A DNA stretch of 64,000 nucleotides, taken from Neopestalotiopsis rosae. Its lineage: Eukaryota; Ascomycota; Sordariomycetes; Amphisphaeriales; Sporocadaceae. The DNA lies in NCBI GenBank assembly GCA_023078685.1, contig JALGAS010000005.1, positions 1,426,001 through 1,490,000 of the forward strand, given 5' to 3'. Under the pieces are notes generated by a model. The model was not told the DNA's origin and made no database searches. It saw nothing but the letters and a program-made list of their open reading frames with translations. Shown piece by piece: positions 1 through 12,103 of the stretch; position 1 is the first letter of the stretch, and the number at the start of each line of letters is the position of its first letter. Both the position numbers and the translations under genes were made by a program.

Positions 1-1
1 C

Positions 2-217
2 GAATGGGCGAGAGGCATGAGCTTCCGAAACATTACAGATCTCACCGATGTTCTGGAGGGAACGATTGTTCGAACCATTACGCGACTCGACGAGACATGC
101 CGCGAAGTGAAGAACGCAGCAAGAATTATTGGTGACCCTGCTTTGTACCAGAAGATGCAGGAGGCGCAGGAGATGATCAAGCGAGACATTACTGCTGTTG
201 CAAGTTTGTACATGTAG
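2..217 (+). CDS. MTR4: C-terminal end of exosome RNA helicase MTR4/DOB1 (partial)
   Basis: The reading frame is open from the left edge and ends at TAG 215-217, giving about 71 residues. The text WARGMSF...[10 protein letters not shown], then RLDE, AARIIGD and the ending [10 protein letters not shown], matches the C-terminal DSHCT region of Ski2-like helicases of the MTR4/DOB1 type. These act with the TRAMP complex and the nuclear exosome in RNA surveillance and 3'-end processing. The rest of the gene, with the helicase core, lies outside the window to the left. No intron is visible in this part. SKI2 itself is an alternative, but the LDE...AARIIGD...ASLYM ending fits MTR4 better. Confidence 0.85.
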   Translation, partial: EWARGMSFRNITDLTDVLEGTIVRTITRLDETCREVKNAARIIGDPALYQKMQEAQEMIKRDITAVASLYM

Positions 218-686
218 ACTAGGACTGGTCAAGAGAAATAGAGTAGAACTATGTATTCACGGTCTTGGTGGAGAGGAGAATTCAAAAGAGGAATAGGATC
301 GGATTACAGACATTTCCGTTGATGAGGAATGATGGATGAATATCAATACGACAAATCACGTTTTGAGACTCGTTATTCTTGTACATTTCAGTAATTGTTG
401 ACCCCGTGTTTATTTATGTCGACCAATATACAGAATCTCGCAATGATTTTTAGAGCAGGGAATGATGGATGGAGAACTTTGTCCAATTGCTGACCATAAA
501 GCCGACACACTGTACGAAGTATATGCCAGACAACGCCGAAACACCGCCAGCAAAGACCACGTCTATGTTGTCTAGTTTGATTTGTCAAGAATGATGTCAT
601 GAAGACACGAAATTACCCCAGTAAAGATGCCTGCTGAAAAACACAAGCCATGTGCCAAACCCGTTCAAACCGTCTTCGTAATACGC
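218..686. other. Convergent 3' intergenic region
   Basis: This gap lies between the ends of the helicase gene (plus) and the NLR gene (minus). It should hold both 3' UTRs. I see no coding exon, repeat or RNA gene in it. Confidence 0.5.
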
Positions 687-3600
687 CTACTTGCTAAGCT
701 TGGCAGCTTGCACAGTCGCAACTGCACCATTTCTCGGACAAAGCAAGGTACCATCCGTCATCATGGTGCAGAGTTGCCCTTCATCCGCTGTAGCCCAGTC
801 TCCGGGTAGCATGTATACTTCCTCTAACCCAGCTTCCGCCACTGGGCCCCGCCCACCTTGAGGGCGCTTTGGGAATGTGCTCTGCATCGTTTGCATGCGC
901 CACGTAACTATCCATCGGTTCTTGTCGAGGAAGGCTAGTCTGCGACGGGGCAGAAACGCGAGAGGCTCTCTAATACACGACGCAACTTCACTTGGAAGTG
1001 CCGAGTACGGTAAGATGGCAGACGTCGTGTTTTCTGCACGTGAAGCATTCGTGGCCGAATCAGATATAATATCTTTCACCGAAAACAGCAAGTACTGAGA
1101 GATTATACGTCCAGTAGAGGTGCTCTTCTCTTTCAACTCGAGCAGAATGTCGGGAAGCCTAGCTTGACAAATGAGTTTACCCAGAGATCGGTCGCCTTCG
1201 TTCAAGTGGCTTGGGCTGGGATCATGGCTATTTATCAATGACAGTTCTTCCTCCTTCTGGCTGAGTGGAGGCTCATACTCTTGTGTTGCTATGAGTTCAA
1301 GAGTTGACCAAGAATATATGCTCATATTTTTGGTTCCAAATCCCAGGAACCAGGCCGGCATTGCTGGGTGACATGCCCACTTGATTTGCGAGTTAGCATC
1401 AGGCAGTGGTATGACATTGAGCGACTGAGTCTGAAGATCAAACTTGCAAAGATGTCCTCGAGTAGCTGCAAGCAAAAAGGTTGCTGACTCGTCGTACAGT
1501 AATTGAGTGATTTGACCGTAATGAGTTGGAACAGCAAACTGCAGATGAGAGCGCACTTGCCAGTCACCATTAGCGACGCTAGGCTTCGTGATCATCTTGA
1601 CAATAACCTTGCCGCTCAGATCTGCCAGCCCAACCATTTGTCCATCATGACTCCAGGCGAGATGCTCAACAGACATATACCGGGGCATCTTCTCAAGGTC
1701 GCATACTCTACCGCGCCCAACCTCGCATAAGGTGGCAAGACCATCCTCGGACCCGTGGCAGTATAGCTTGCTGGGAGAGTGTCCAGACAAGCAAAGTATG
1801 CGGGACACTGCCGGGAAGTAATGCTCAATATGGAGTGAAAATTTGGAAAGACTTTCAGAATCGCTCCAAGAGTGGCTGTTGTTATCTGGACCGTCAGGAC
1901 TCTCTGCGAGACGAATAAGAGTGTTGGGTTCCCAAACGTTTGCGTAAGCACCTCGTACATCATACAATCTTCTCGAGTCGACACTGAAGGACAGGTAAAG
2001 CACTGGGTCCTGAGAAGATAGCTGGTAGAGTAGTGATAGGTCCGCAGTCGTGAAAACCTTGATTGACCCGATTGTATCTCCCGTCGTGACAAGAGAGCCG
2101 TCACGACTGATGCTCAATTGATGCGCCCCGGCCCGAGTAGTTGCAGATGGCTGTTCATCATATAGATCCCACTTGAATAATAAGCCTTCCCTTTGTAGCC
2201 CAAAAAGCTCCGCATTATAGGGATGCCAGAGAATGCTGATGACCTCGCTGTGGGTGTTGTATTGAGCGCCAACAGCGGTCTCTTCAGCTGCCACGTTACA
2301 CTGGTTGACAAAACTCTGCGACTTGATTTCCCAGACGGTTAGCGGGTGGCCGCGATAACCAAATGCTACCATGTCATTTTGGGGACTCATAGAAGAGCAA
2401 GTTGGCGCATTGACAATGGTGTCATCAAAGCTTTGCTCTTCAATGTGTGCGATTAACTCCCAGCAGCTGTTAATTTTTCCCATGTCGAGTCTATAACATC
2501 GTCGATCTTCGCACACGAGCATGAGAGTACTGCCATTACCTGCAAACGATAATGTATGGGGTCGCGAGAATTTGGGAGGGTTGTTGACTGTGTGAATGAA
2601 ATCTCCAGTGGCCATGCTCCATACTTTTGTGGTCTTGTACCCGTAGATGGCGAGCTTAGTCCCCAGATCGTCAAACTGTATTTTGAAGACGCGCTCGGGA
2701 TGGATGATTCGATGTACTTCCTCAAAAGTACTCGAATCATAGACAAATGCATGACCCGATCGTCGAACGTTTGCCAAGACAGCAATGTGATTTCCCGCCG
2801 TGTGTATTTCAGATCCAAGGATGTCTTGCTCCAAGGGTAAACGAGCCAAACAATCGTCCCAGATGCTTCTCGAGAAGCCCGAAACTTTCAAAGCGCTACT
2901 TTCTTTCTGGCCAAATTGTCTGTAGATGGATGACTCCTCGGGGCACAAAGGCGGAATGAGTTTGTAGATCGACTCTGGTCGGTGGCTCAAGTTGTTGCCG
3001 AATTTTCCAATGATTTTGACCAGATCAGCTGCCCAACTTTCAATGGTATCCACATATTTCTGGTCAGCCAGAGAATCAGCAGTATCAATTCGCCTCAGCT
3101 TCACTGCTACGTCGGTCAAATAGCGGGAGGCAGATACGAGCGAGGTGAGCTGCCTCAGCTTGGCAGCTACTGCTATCCAAGTCAGAACGTGTGGGCTTTG
3201 AAGGAACTTGACCAAAGTCTCAAGGTTCGGCGACTTGGGTGTGAAAGCATGAAAGAAATGAAAGAACCAGGCATTTGTTGCATAATCGACCAAGGCGGGC
3301 GGGGCATTTCGATGGAGATAGCTTCTCAGACTGGGATCCATGAGCCGATGAACGCACCTCCTGAAAAGCCTATCATGTGTGCTTTTTCTGTTTACTAGAG
3401 GTCTTTGATCGTTCCGACGTGTCTGCGTCAGGTAGACACGAGCAGTCTCGTGTATCGTAGAGATCTTTCCATCCTTGTCGACCACCACGAAACCGCCACA
3501 AAGATCGTCGATAGTCCTGTGGATTTCGATGAGACCTTCATCCCCAAGAGCATCTTTGAGCTCTTCTATACTGAGCGGTCGTTGAGCGCAGCTTACCCAA

Positions 3601-5943
3601 CCGAGAATGTCGTGTCCAAGTGTCCGCGTATCATCTCCTGATTGCGTTTGGACAGAGTCAGCCATCCGGTCGTAAAGCGCTTCCATTCCCGGTGGAAGAT
3701 TCTGCAATACATTCTGAACTTCCATCCGGGTATGGCATTTGTTGATCTTTTGCACAGCTAGATGAACCCATAGGAAATTGCCGTGAGCTCTTTGTAGGAT
3801 CTTTCGAATCAAATCTTCACGATATGACGCCTCTCCAATAACGTACATCTCATGATCGATATAGCGTTGGAGGTCATCTTGGTTGCCTTCAACCCTCAAA
3901 GTATCTAAGCATGCTGATTTTCCGAGTCGTGAAAGAGCAGAAGAAATTTCGTGAGTTTGTCTACTCACGACCAGGACTCGGACGGGCAGTCTGACAAGTG
4001 CCAGATCCTCGAAAAGTCTAATTAGTGCTTCGGGGTTGACAGCCTCATCGAGCCCGTCTATCACCCAGTAAACGGGCCCAATACTCTCCAGATTAAATAG
4101 ACTGTTTTTGAACAATCGTTGCCATAAGTCTCTTGGATCTGACGCTTTCAATTCTGCAGATGCACTTCTCAGCTGTTGTAGCTGTTCAGCGTACGTAGGG
4201 TAGCAGCGTGCGAGTTGGGAAGCAATTGAACGAAGCACTGTGCTGCTCGCACGTTTCTTCTTGTCCTCAAACCTGATGAAGAAGTACTGACAATTCTTGC
4301 GCCTCTCCACTAGATGATTGATAATGAAGGAGGATAGAACAGACTTTCCACTGGCTGAATTGCCATGCATCCACAGAAATCTTACGTTTTGTGCTGTGTC
4401 CTCTGACCATGCATGGAAGGCCTCATTTTGGAAAATCCAACCGCATGTTTCGTGTTTCCACTGATCTCGGAAGAAATTGTAATCACGATCAGGTGATTCT
4501 GTCACTTGAAGGAATTCTCCAAGGCCAGTCTGGAGCTCCAGCTCCCCGGGAGCTTCGCTGCCAACTAGTACAAAGTCAGTGATGAAAGGCTGGAAGCGAC
4601 TCTGGTCGATGAGGACTTACCATTAGGTAGGGCCTTTTCGACAAATGATTTGAGCACATTTCGGACCGAGATGTACAGAGGATCTTCGGGGTCCTCATAC
4701 TTGCAGACTCCATGGTGGTCTGCATCGAGAGCTTTGGAGATCTCTCCTGGGTATCCCAGAATGGACGAGTCTGTATCGAGAACCATCTGGTGCAAAGGTA
4801 AGCCTCAAGCAGTCCTATTGAATATTCTCGTCGCTTGACTTACCACATTCGCCCTGAGTACTGGCGTCGGTCGAGTCTCATAGAAGGAGACAATCTGTAA
4901 TTTGGGTGCCACATGCCGGAATTGTTCGTTGAGCTTCTGTAGCGTCTGGGAGCCTGATGTGAGTTCGGCGATAAACTGTGTTGGATTGGATACAAAAGAA
5001 ACTTTCAGAATTCGATTTAATGTCTCTGCCAAGTTTGTACCACGGTGTGGTGTAGAGAGAAAGATAATTGAAGAGATGGACTGAACGATAGTCTCATAAG
5101 CTGGATTGTTCTGGCCTTGTAGATATGCCTCCTTCACGACGAGCCCGCCCATGGAGTGGACCACAAAAATTATAGGCCTCTAGTGCACGGTTAGTCAAGA
5201 CGTTGTGATGCCCAGAAAAGACATGCAACGCACTTCGCCAATTCTCAGGCTCTCCGACCCTTCTGTGGAATCATCTATCGAATACTTCAAATCGTAAAGG
5301 AGATCTTTAGCGAAATCAAGGATCGACATCTTGGACTTGCCACTTCCCGGCTGAAAATTGGAATTGTAGCCAAAAGATAGGATGCGAGCCTCTTTGATTT
5401 CGGGTTCATGCGGGAGGAATTTCTCGGGCCAAAAATAGTTGATGTCACGGTACTTGGACCAGGTCATTCGACTGCTACCTCCAAGCCCATGCACGAAGAT
5501 AATATCGACCCGGCGCTCTCCTGGTGGACGATATATGACATTAAGTCCGAAAGGATCCAGACCCGAAGCTGGTTGTCGGAGACTTTGAACTTGCCCACGC
5601 GCTGGACTGCCCAGCCGTAGCTCGATTGATTTCACATCTTCGGAACTGGCACTGGTGCTGTAGTTGCTTCTTTTTGTGAGGATGGACTGATTTGCAGAAA
5701 CCGCTTCGTGGTTGGAATCTTGGGGCTGGGAAGCAGTGCTGGTGCTTGCGACCGAGTTCCGATTTTCGCGGACATGTGGCTCGTTGCTTGCATGCTTTTT
5801 ACGAAAGGGAAACTGTCTTCCAAACTAGAGAGTGCGTTCGATGTTAGCGGAGAATGACAGGGGATCCAAATTAGAATTGAGATGATTCAACATGATCAGA
5901 GATTGTAGAGTTTGTGCGGCATGATAAATGCTAGACATACCAT
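687..5943 (-). CDS. Fungal NLR: SesB-like alpha/beta hydrolase + NACHT + WD40-like repeats
   Basis: Five exons join in frame: 5943-5941, 5824-5234, 5179-4844, 4786-4621 and 4564-687, giving 1,657 aa. The introns are 51-116 nt with GT..AG ends. After a Ser/Thr-rich leader, a lipase-like domain shows VDIIFVHGLGG near residue 113 and the nucleophile elbow VVHSMGG (Ser about 207). It ends with the family signature YPGEISKALDADH. The NACHT domain follows, with Walker A GNSASGKS (about 433-440) and Walker B VYWVIDGLDEA (about 530). The remaining roughly 1,000 residues contain degenerate WD40-like beta-propeller sequence. Such proteins are fungal counterparts of NOD-like receptors, tied to non-self recognition and regulated cell death. 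The start is uncertain: the only good fit places the ATG alone before a 116-nt intron, followed by FGRQFPFRKK. Confidence 0.8.
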
Positions 5944-6444
5944 CGCAGTGGCAGCAGTGCCGAATCATCGACACTTGAGAAGCGAATCCCGAGTCTATCC
6001 TCTGAGTTTGTGCGACAAAAGTGCGAGTTGCTGGTTCCAAGCAAGACGTCGCCCAAACGTGCAAAGCATGACATATGTGCGTGACTAATCAGAGGAGTTC
6101 GCTCTCGACAGTTGTTTTCACAAATGGCAGAGCGCATTCAGAGTGCACACGCTGTTGACGTGTTGCGCATCGACATCGCGGGGAAATATTTCGGCTGAGA
6201 AGTTGGGTTAGGGATCATCCCCATGAACATGCATCTATGAATGGCACAGCGCGTAATGAACCAATCGTCAGGTCGTCGGATTTGTGAGCAAGATAAGGCA
6301 GACAAGAGGGGCGCGCAATCCTGGGCAGCTCCTTCTCTTTTAAATAGGCCCCTCCACCACCCCCTGTACGCTGACCCTCAGACGTGGCTGCCATCGTGTC
6401 TTTGACTCCCATATTCAATCCATTTATAATTGCAAAATACGACA
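5944..6444. promoter_or_regulatory. Shared upstream region of the NLR and kinase-like genes
   Basis: The 501 bp lie between the divergent NLR (minus) and fructosamine-kinase-like (plus) starts. A TATA-like TTTTAAATAG sits near 6338-6347, about 100 bp before the plus-strand ATG, followed by a C-rich stretch. Its role as a shared promoter is inferred from orientation. Confidence 0.4.
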
Positions 6445-7778
6445 ATGGCAGCTCAAGTCCCAACGTCATCTGCTCAAGTGGCAGTCGGAGATGATCCAAT
6501 TGCTGTGAAAAATGTACAAAATATTACCGGGGGGAGCTTCCTGACTGATGATGCTGTCATAGAATGTGAGTACTCATGGACTGCTGGATTCAACACCAAT
6601 CTTTTCGGAGCATAGCCAACCAATTAACAACAGCATTGCCTGAGGGTCATACGTTCATCTCGGCCGAAAGTTATGGAAGCAGTGCCTGGACACTTACAGG
6701 CAAGGTCATGACCAAGCGCTCGGATGGGTCTGAGAAGCCATTTTTTCTGAAGGTTCGAACAAACCAATCATGGATATAGTGTAGCTCGCTGATCTCTGTA
6801 CAGATAGCATATGGCAACCATGGCGGTGTCATGCTGAAGGGCGAGTTCGAGTCCGCAAAGGAAGTGTTCCGGCTCATGCCCGATCTCATTCCTGAGCCGC
6901 GTGCCTTCGGCCGATTCAAGGCCAAGTCGCCAGTCACCTATTTTTACCTCTCTGACTTCATTGAGATGGACGTTACGACTGCTCCAGACCCTACGGAGCT
7001 GGCCAGTCAGTTGGCAGAATTACACAAATCTAGTCGATCGCCCACGGGCAAGTTTGGATTTCATGTCACCACCTGTGACGGGAGAATGCCTCACACCGTT
7101 GACTGGGAAGATAGCTGGCCAAAATTCTTCAGTAAACTTATTTTGGGCGTTTCGAAACTCGACATTGAATCCAATGGCCCTTGGCCCGAGATGGAGAGAG
7201 CGACAAAGCAGGTTATCGACCATGTTGTCCCTCGGCTGCTTGGTGATCTCAAGCAGGACGGCAAGCCAATAGAGCCTAGCATCCTTCATGGCGATCTATG
7301 GGAACCAAACCTGGGTGTCGATGTGGAAACGGGCCGCCTCATAATGTACGACGTTGGCTCTTATTATGCCCACAACGAAATGGACCTTGGTCACTGGAGG
7401 AACGAGTTTTGCTCTCACCTTCGTTCCGAGGTCTACCTGCGCCAGTATCTGCGCCATTACCCTGCTGCCGAGCCTGTGGAGGAGTTCGATGACCGTAATC
7501 GTCTGTACTGCCTCAAAGGCAATCTCAACTGGTCAGCTGGGCATCCTGGTTCGATTCTCAGGCAGACGTAAGTCCGGGCATCCATGAATCGCGGGTTGTT
7601 TTGACTGTATTCTCAAGTTTGCTAATCCTGAGCCAGAGCTTACAACCATATGTGCTACCTTTGCGAGAAGTACGCGCCTATTGATGGTATTGACAAGTAC
7701 GACGCGCAGAAGGATCCCTCTGTTACCGGCGCGACTATTTCGGTTGATGTCAGCTCACAAAGGCCTTCTAATATGTAA
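6445..7778 (+). CDS. Fructosamine/ketosamine-3-kinase family protein
   Basis: Four exons (6445-6565, 6616-6752, 6804-7567, 7637-7778) join in frame to 387 aa. The N-terminal half carries a glycine-containing segment (IAYGNHGGVML). The C-terminal half has the phosphotransferase catalytic motif ILHGDLWEPNLG followed by IMYDVGSYYAHNEMDLG, which corresponds to the metal-binding DP(A/G) loop. This fits the fructosamine kinase branch (PF03881) of the aminoglycoside-phosphotransferase-like fold. Known members phosphorylate sugar-lysine or sugar-arginine adducts on proteins and so trigger deglycation. The second motif reads YDVGS where family members usually have DPA, so the substrate may differ. It is probably cytosolic: there is no signal peptide or membrane segment. 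A choline/aminoglycoside-kinase-like role is the main alternative. Confidence 0.75.
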
Positions 7779-8613
7779 TTCTATCAGACTGCATAATGTG
7801 TAATAAGCGGCGATTGATCGCTTGGAGGATTGTCCTGTAAATCTGGGGAATGCGAGTAGCGAGGTTGCCACGCTGTTTGAACGATTATCGACTCCCACAT
7901 TATTTCCGCGCAGAGTCGTCCTTGCAAAACGCGCCAAGATGTCAGCAAGAGGGTCCTAAGATATCTACGCCGTGTATGATTGGACATCTGATGAACAGAT
8001 CCGTGAATTCTTTCTTTATCCGAGCAGATGCATTGCTATGCTCAGCCTGCCTCGGTCCCAGCTACTTTCATTGGTGGTGCCATTCGCTAGCGGCATGGTA
8101 GCCGGCCCGCTATGCGCAATCCCAGCACTTGACTAGGAAGCCGATAATAGATGTTATTTCCGGCTGCGCCGCAGCCGATGTCACACGACCAGGTGTACTG
8201 TTTGTCTCGTTGTCTCGTTGTCGGGCTTGCGTAACAGTGATCACAATTCCTGGGCATGAAATGTTCAGGCAAAGGCGAGGGCACGTAGGCTCTCTCGCCA
8301 CATAAGAGATCACGGTGATGGATCTGAAATTCCTGTGCGATGAGGATAGTCTCTGGCACAGATGTGAGGTTAGTGGAATTTGGCGGGCACGTCAGGGAGC
8401 TTCAGTGATGAGTGACTAGGGTCCAGGGGCCGAGAGGGGTAACCTGCACGCCAAATTGCAGAACAGGTATCTGCACTACGATACTCCATTTCGCACACGG
8501 CAGCCAACATCATGGCAAACAACAATAACATGTTCGCTATCTCGTCTCGACAATTGTCAAATATGACCATTCAGCTTTTCCCGAGGTCACCTCAAGCCTT
8601 TGCTACCGAATGA
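7779..8613. other. Intergenic region, no gene seen
   Basis: This holds the 3' UTR of the kinase-like gene and the promoter of the MFS gene. Short frames here lack splice signals and family motifs. A short direct repeat (TTGTCTCG, twice) lies near 8200-8220. Confidence 0.5.
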
Positions 8614-10257
8614 ATGGCAAAGCCGATTGATGTATCTGCAGCTAATGACTGCATCGAAGATGATGGAGGCTCCAAGGGCGCGACTGGTGTAGAAGAGGAG
8701 GAGTATTCGCTCTTCTCGTCCGCTATGCGAATATATCTCACCTATTTCCTGGGGTTTGTCAGTCTCATTTCCACACTGACAGCGACCATATACGCCCCCT
8801 TGATTCCTATGCTTAGCGCCCATTATGGCGTTTCGATCCAGGATATCAATCTCACTGTGACGACCTATTCAGTCTGTCAAGCTCTATTTCCTAGCGTCTT
8901 TGCGTCCCTGGCAGATGTGCATGGCCGGCGGCCTACGCTTCTTGCCCTGCTTACAATCTATACATTTGCTAGCTTGGGTCTAGCATTGAACCAGTCCAGT
9001 TATGCAGCTCTTCTTGCACTCAGAGCTCTCCAAAGCATTGGTGCTTCTGCTACCATTACTGTCGCCTATGGCATAATTGCTGATGTAGCCCCCATCTCGA
9101 AACGAGGGGAGATGCTTGGTCCTATGCTTTCGACATGTAATGGACTAGCTGCAGTCGGGCCTGTGGTGGGAGGCGCTGTCGCCTTTACAACCGGCAATTA
9201 CTCTGGGGTGTTCTTGGCTCTACTTGTTCTGGCTGTGGTGCTCCTGATCATTGCTGGTCTTGCATTGCCCGAGACTGCACGAAATCTTGTTGGCAATGGA
9301 TCCATTGCGCCTACGGCTTTCTGGAAGCCATGGTACGTCTTGATCTTTCACAAGAAGAATGGAACACGGCAGCACATGCCGGCCAATGACCCAAGCAGCC
9401 GCGTGGCATGGCGGGCAGCCAATATCTTTGCGTCACTGCGGATATTTTTCCACCCTGATGCAGCTGCAGTCCTCTGGATGATTGCGGCATCGTATTCCAT
9501 CTATGCTACGCTAATGGCCGCGATACCGACAATATTCGATCAAGTATACGAATACAATGAGCTTTACATTGGCCTTGTACTATCTTCTATACTCGCTGGC
9601 TTGACCGTCGGCGGCTTTGTGGCAGGCAAATTGATGGATCCCAATTATCGTCATGTTGTAGAGCGACAACGTATCCTCAACACGACGATGCAAGCGAATG
9701 ATGATACCAAGTTTCCGATAGAACTTGCCCGATATCACAACTTTTTTTACTTCCTTTTATTCGAGACTGCTCTCACATTGGGGTATGGTTGGACTGTACA
9801 GAAACGAGTGCACCCTTCAGTGCCCATTATTCTACAATTCTTGATGTGCGCAACGTCTACAGTAATCTCTCACACGGCCAGCGCACTACTTGTTGACACC
9901 TTTCCCGCAAAATCAAGCACGGCTTATGCCGCTGGACAGGTCGCCAGATGTGGTCTGGCCGCTGCATCAGTAGCTGTGCTCCAGCCATTCGTCGATGCCG
10001 TCGACCGAGGCTGGTATTTCACAGCTTTCGGCTTGTTCACTGGGGCAAGCAGTTCACTTTCACTTCTCATCAGCCTTCGCTGGGGACAAGAATGGCGCCT
10101 GAAACGACTAGATGTAACGACTCGCGGCAGTCGAGATCCGGTTGACGAGAAGCATGTCCCCATGCAAGTGAGCGGACCAACTCCGGGCACACAGCCGACA
10201 GACCAAACTTCAGAGGAACGCAATGTCACTGGCATTAAGTCTCAACCGACCGTGTAG
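8614..10257 (+). CDS. MFS transporter, DHA1 (drug:H+ antiporter, 12 TMS) type
   Basis: A single uninterrupted exon encodes 547 aa starting MAKPIDVSAAND. A roughly 40-residue acidic cytosolic N-terminus precedes the first membrane span (YFLGFVSLISTLTATIYAPL). Motif A appears as ADVHGRRPTLL between TM2 and TM3. Motif C, typical of antiporters, appears as GPVVGGAVAF in TM5. A longer loop (about 230-270) separates two six-span halves, and the C-terminus is hydrophilic. Best fit is the Qdr/Dtr-like branch of DHA1, plasma-membrane exporters of small organic molecules; the actual substrate cannot be read. It is convergent with the racemase-like gene, with only 162 bp between stop codons. It has no introns, unlike most neighbours. 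Confidence 0.85.
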   Translation: MAKPIDVSAANDCIEDDGGSKGATGVEEEEYSLFSSAMRIYLTYFLGFVSLISTLTATIYAPLIPMLSAHYGVSIQDINLTVTTYSVCQALFPSVFASLADVHGRRPTLLALLTIYTFASLGLALNQSSYAALLALRALQSIGASATITVAYGIIADVAPISKRGEMLGPMLSTCNGLAAVGPVVGGAVAFTTGNYSGVFLALLVLAVVLLIIAGLALPETARNLVGNGSIAPTAFWKPWYVLIFHKKNGTRQHMPANDPSSRVAWRAANIFASLRIFFHPDAAAVLWMIAASYSIYATLMAAIPTIFDQVYEYNELYIGLVLSSILAGLTVGGFVAGKLMDPNYRHVVERQRILNTTMQANDDTKFPIELARYHNFFYFLLFETALTLGYGWTVQKRVHPSVPIILQFLMCATSTVISHTASALLVDTFPAKSSTAYAAGQVARCGLAAASVAVLQPFVDAVDRGWYFTAFGLFTGASSSLSLLISLRWGQEWRLKRLDVTTRGSRDPVDEKHVPMQVSGPTPGTQPTDQTSEERNVTGIKSQPTV

Positions 10258-10419
10258 ATGGTAATCGTGTTATTAATTAAGGCACGGCATAGTGCAGCAC
10301 TTCCTTTATAATATTATGTTTCCGATGCGTCGCTCGGCCAGTGTACTCTGAATGGTCTAATGGGCTGAGAACTGAATATGAGAAGATGTTCGAGGCTATC
10401 ATGCGTGGGACATGTTTTG

Positions 10420-11124
10420 CTAGCCGTGCACAGCTTTCATTGCCGCCGCCTTGGCATGTAGTCGCAGCGTATCGAACATTGGAATATCCGGGCGGTCTGA
10501 CTGCGATACCAAGAGCCCAATCTCGGTGCATCCTAGAATAACGCCCTCGGCACCACGCGACGCCAAATTGTCAATGATCTCGAGATATGCGTTTCGAGAC
10601 TCGTCGGTAAAGTGGTTATAGGACAGTTCGGCAAAGATGACCTTGTCAATCAATTGCTGTTCCGTGGCTTCGGGAACAATGATCTCAATTCCGTACTCCT
10701 TCAGGAACAAATCGGGCAGATACGGCGACGACATGGTCGCCTTTGTCCCCAGCAGCGCAACCTTCTTGAAGCCTCGAGACTTGATGGCCTCGGCCGTGGG
10801 CTCGGCAATGTGCAGCAGGGGCACCGTGTCGGCGATGCCGGCCATGAAGCGGTCCGAGACCCGGTGCCACGTGTTGGAGACGCAAATGATGAAGTCGGCG
10901 CCGGCGCGCGCCAGGCTCTGGGCCTTGGCGGCGAGGTACTCGGCGCCCTCATCCCAGAGCTCGTTGTTGACATAGTGCGCGCTGTTGGCCAGGTCCATTG
11001 AGTTGATGATGATCTCGGCCGTGTGCAGGCCGCCTAGCTCTTCCCGGACATGCTTGTTGATCAAGTTGTAGTACTCGACTGTGGCGATGTCGGTGCTACC
11101 GCCAATGATGCCAATTGTCTTCAT
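10420..11124 (-). CDS. Aspartate/glutamate racemase-family protein
   Basis: The ATG at 11124 opens MKTIGIIGGST, the usual start of this family, and gives 234 aa, a typical length. A longer in-frame reading upstream lacks family similarity. Members are cofactor-free two-cysteine racemases or related C-C lyases acting on Asp, Glu or similar substrates. The second catalytic region is present as GVILGCTEIGLL. The first reads IICVSNTWHRV: a Cys is there but displaced by two residues relative to the usual CNT. Substrate and even racemase activity are therefore open. No signal peptide is seen, so it is probably cytosolic. The closest functional guesses are an Asp racemase or a hydantoin/maleate-isomerase-type enzyme. 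Confidence 0.8.
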   Translation of the reverse strand: MKTIGIIGGSTDIATVEYYNLINKHVREELGGLHTAEIIINSMDLANSAHYVNNELWDEGAEYLAAKAQSLARAGADFIICVSNTWHRVSDRFMAGIADTVPLLHIAEPTAEAIKSRGFKKVALLGTKATMSSPYLPDLFLKEYGIEIIVPEATEQQLIDKVIFAELSYNHFTDESRNAYLEIIDNLASRGAEGVILGCTEIGLLVSQSDRPDIPMFDTLRLHAKAAAMKAVHG

Positions 11125-12103
11125 TTTATTTTGCGTGTGTTCCAATGTAATAGCTTGGCAATCTATGAAGAATCCGTATAGTTTGAGAAGGGTATGGAGG
11201 AATGGATGAAACATATACAGAATTCTTTCATCCATTGCCTTCCCTCATGTTCCATCCATGTTATCAATGGTAGCGGGGTTTTGCCTACTCACCGGTGCGG
11301 CCAGATCGCACCCAATAAGCACTATAATAGGCGCATATCGTGCCGCGCTACATTAGGTCGATTCCGTCCCACTCATAGGAGCGATCATATTCAGTGTATC
11401 ACTACCATGGGCTTTCGGCAACGTTATTTTTCATTCTGCATTAGGCAGAGCCATTGTGTCTGTGCGTAGGAAATCATTGCCTATCGGTCTATTAGCATAC
11501 CTGCCAATCTCATTCATAAATGGATATGCAGACGTCGAGTCGGAAATCGAGCTTGAGAAGGGGCCTTGAAATGATAGTGTTCCATATGAAAAAGCAGTAT
11601 AAAGCACTGCGGCAAAGCATGATTGTTCTTGCAGTATGTACTTGTCGAGTCTTTCGTGTCGATTTGAGTACATAGCCAGATCTTGTCGTCAAGACAATTC
11701 CAACATGATCATTTAAATGCCCAGTCTTGTGGAAATAGGAAATAGATTACGCAATCAGATCAGATCAAACGTGAAAATTGTAACAAGATGCCGTTTGCTG
11801 TCTAGATTTTCGCAGCTTGTCGCCCACCTTTGCATTTGCATTTGCATTTGATAGAACTGCGACGCGTTTCCTGGGCAGTTGCCTCTGCTTCTGGGAGCCC
11901 TCTGCGACCATGGCCTATGAAAGCTACCGATTCACCGCAGCCTACAAATCGGATCCTCGAAACCTTTGAAATATCTTTTAAAAGGCTTCCGCTCCTTGCT
12001 CATCTCCAAGCTACCGACATATTCGCTCCCAACAGCCGGCTGTGTACTGGTGAACGGCCTCAACGCCAGCCCTGATCACGCACGAGCACCTGCTCTTGCC
12101 ACG
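11125..12103. other. Intergenic region with F-box-like gene A promoter
   Basis: No gene is evident. A (TTTGCA)n run of about three units lies near 11831-11850. The stretch about 11865-11940 (GACGCGTTTCC..GGGCAG..TGCTTCTGG) is similar to about 14590-14660 upstream of gene B, so the tandem duplication included promoter DNA. Confidence 0.5.
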
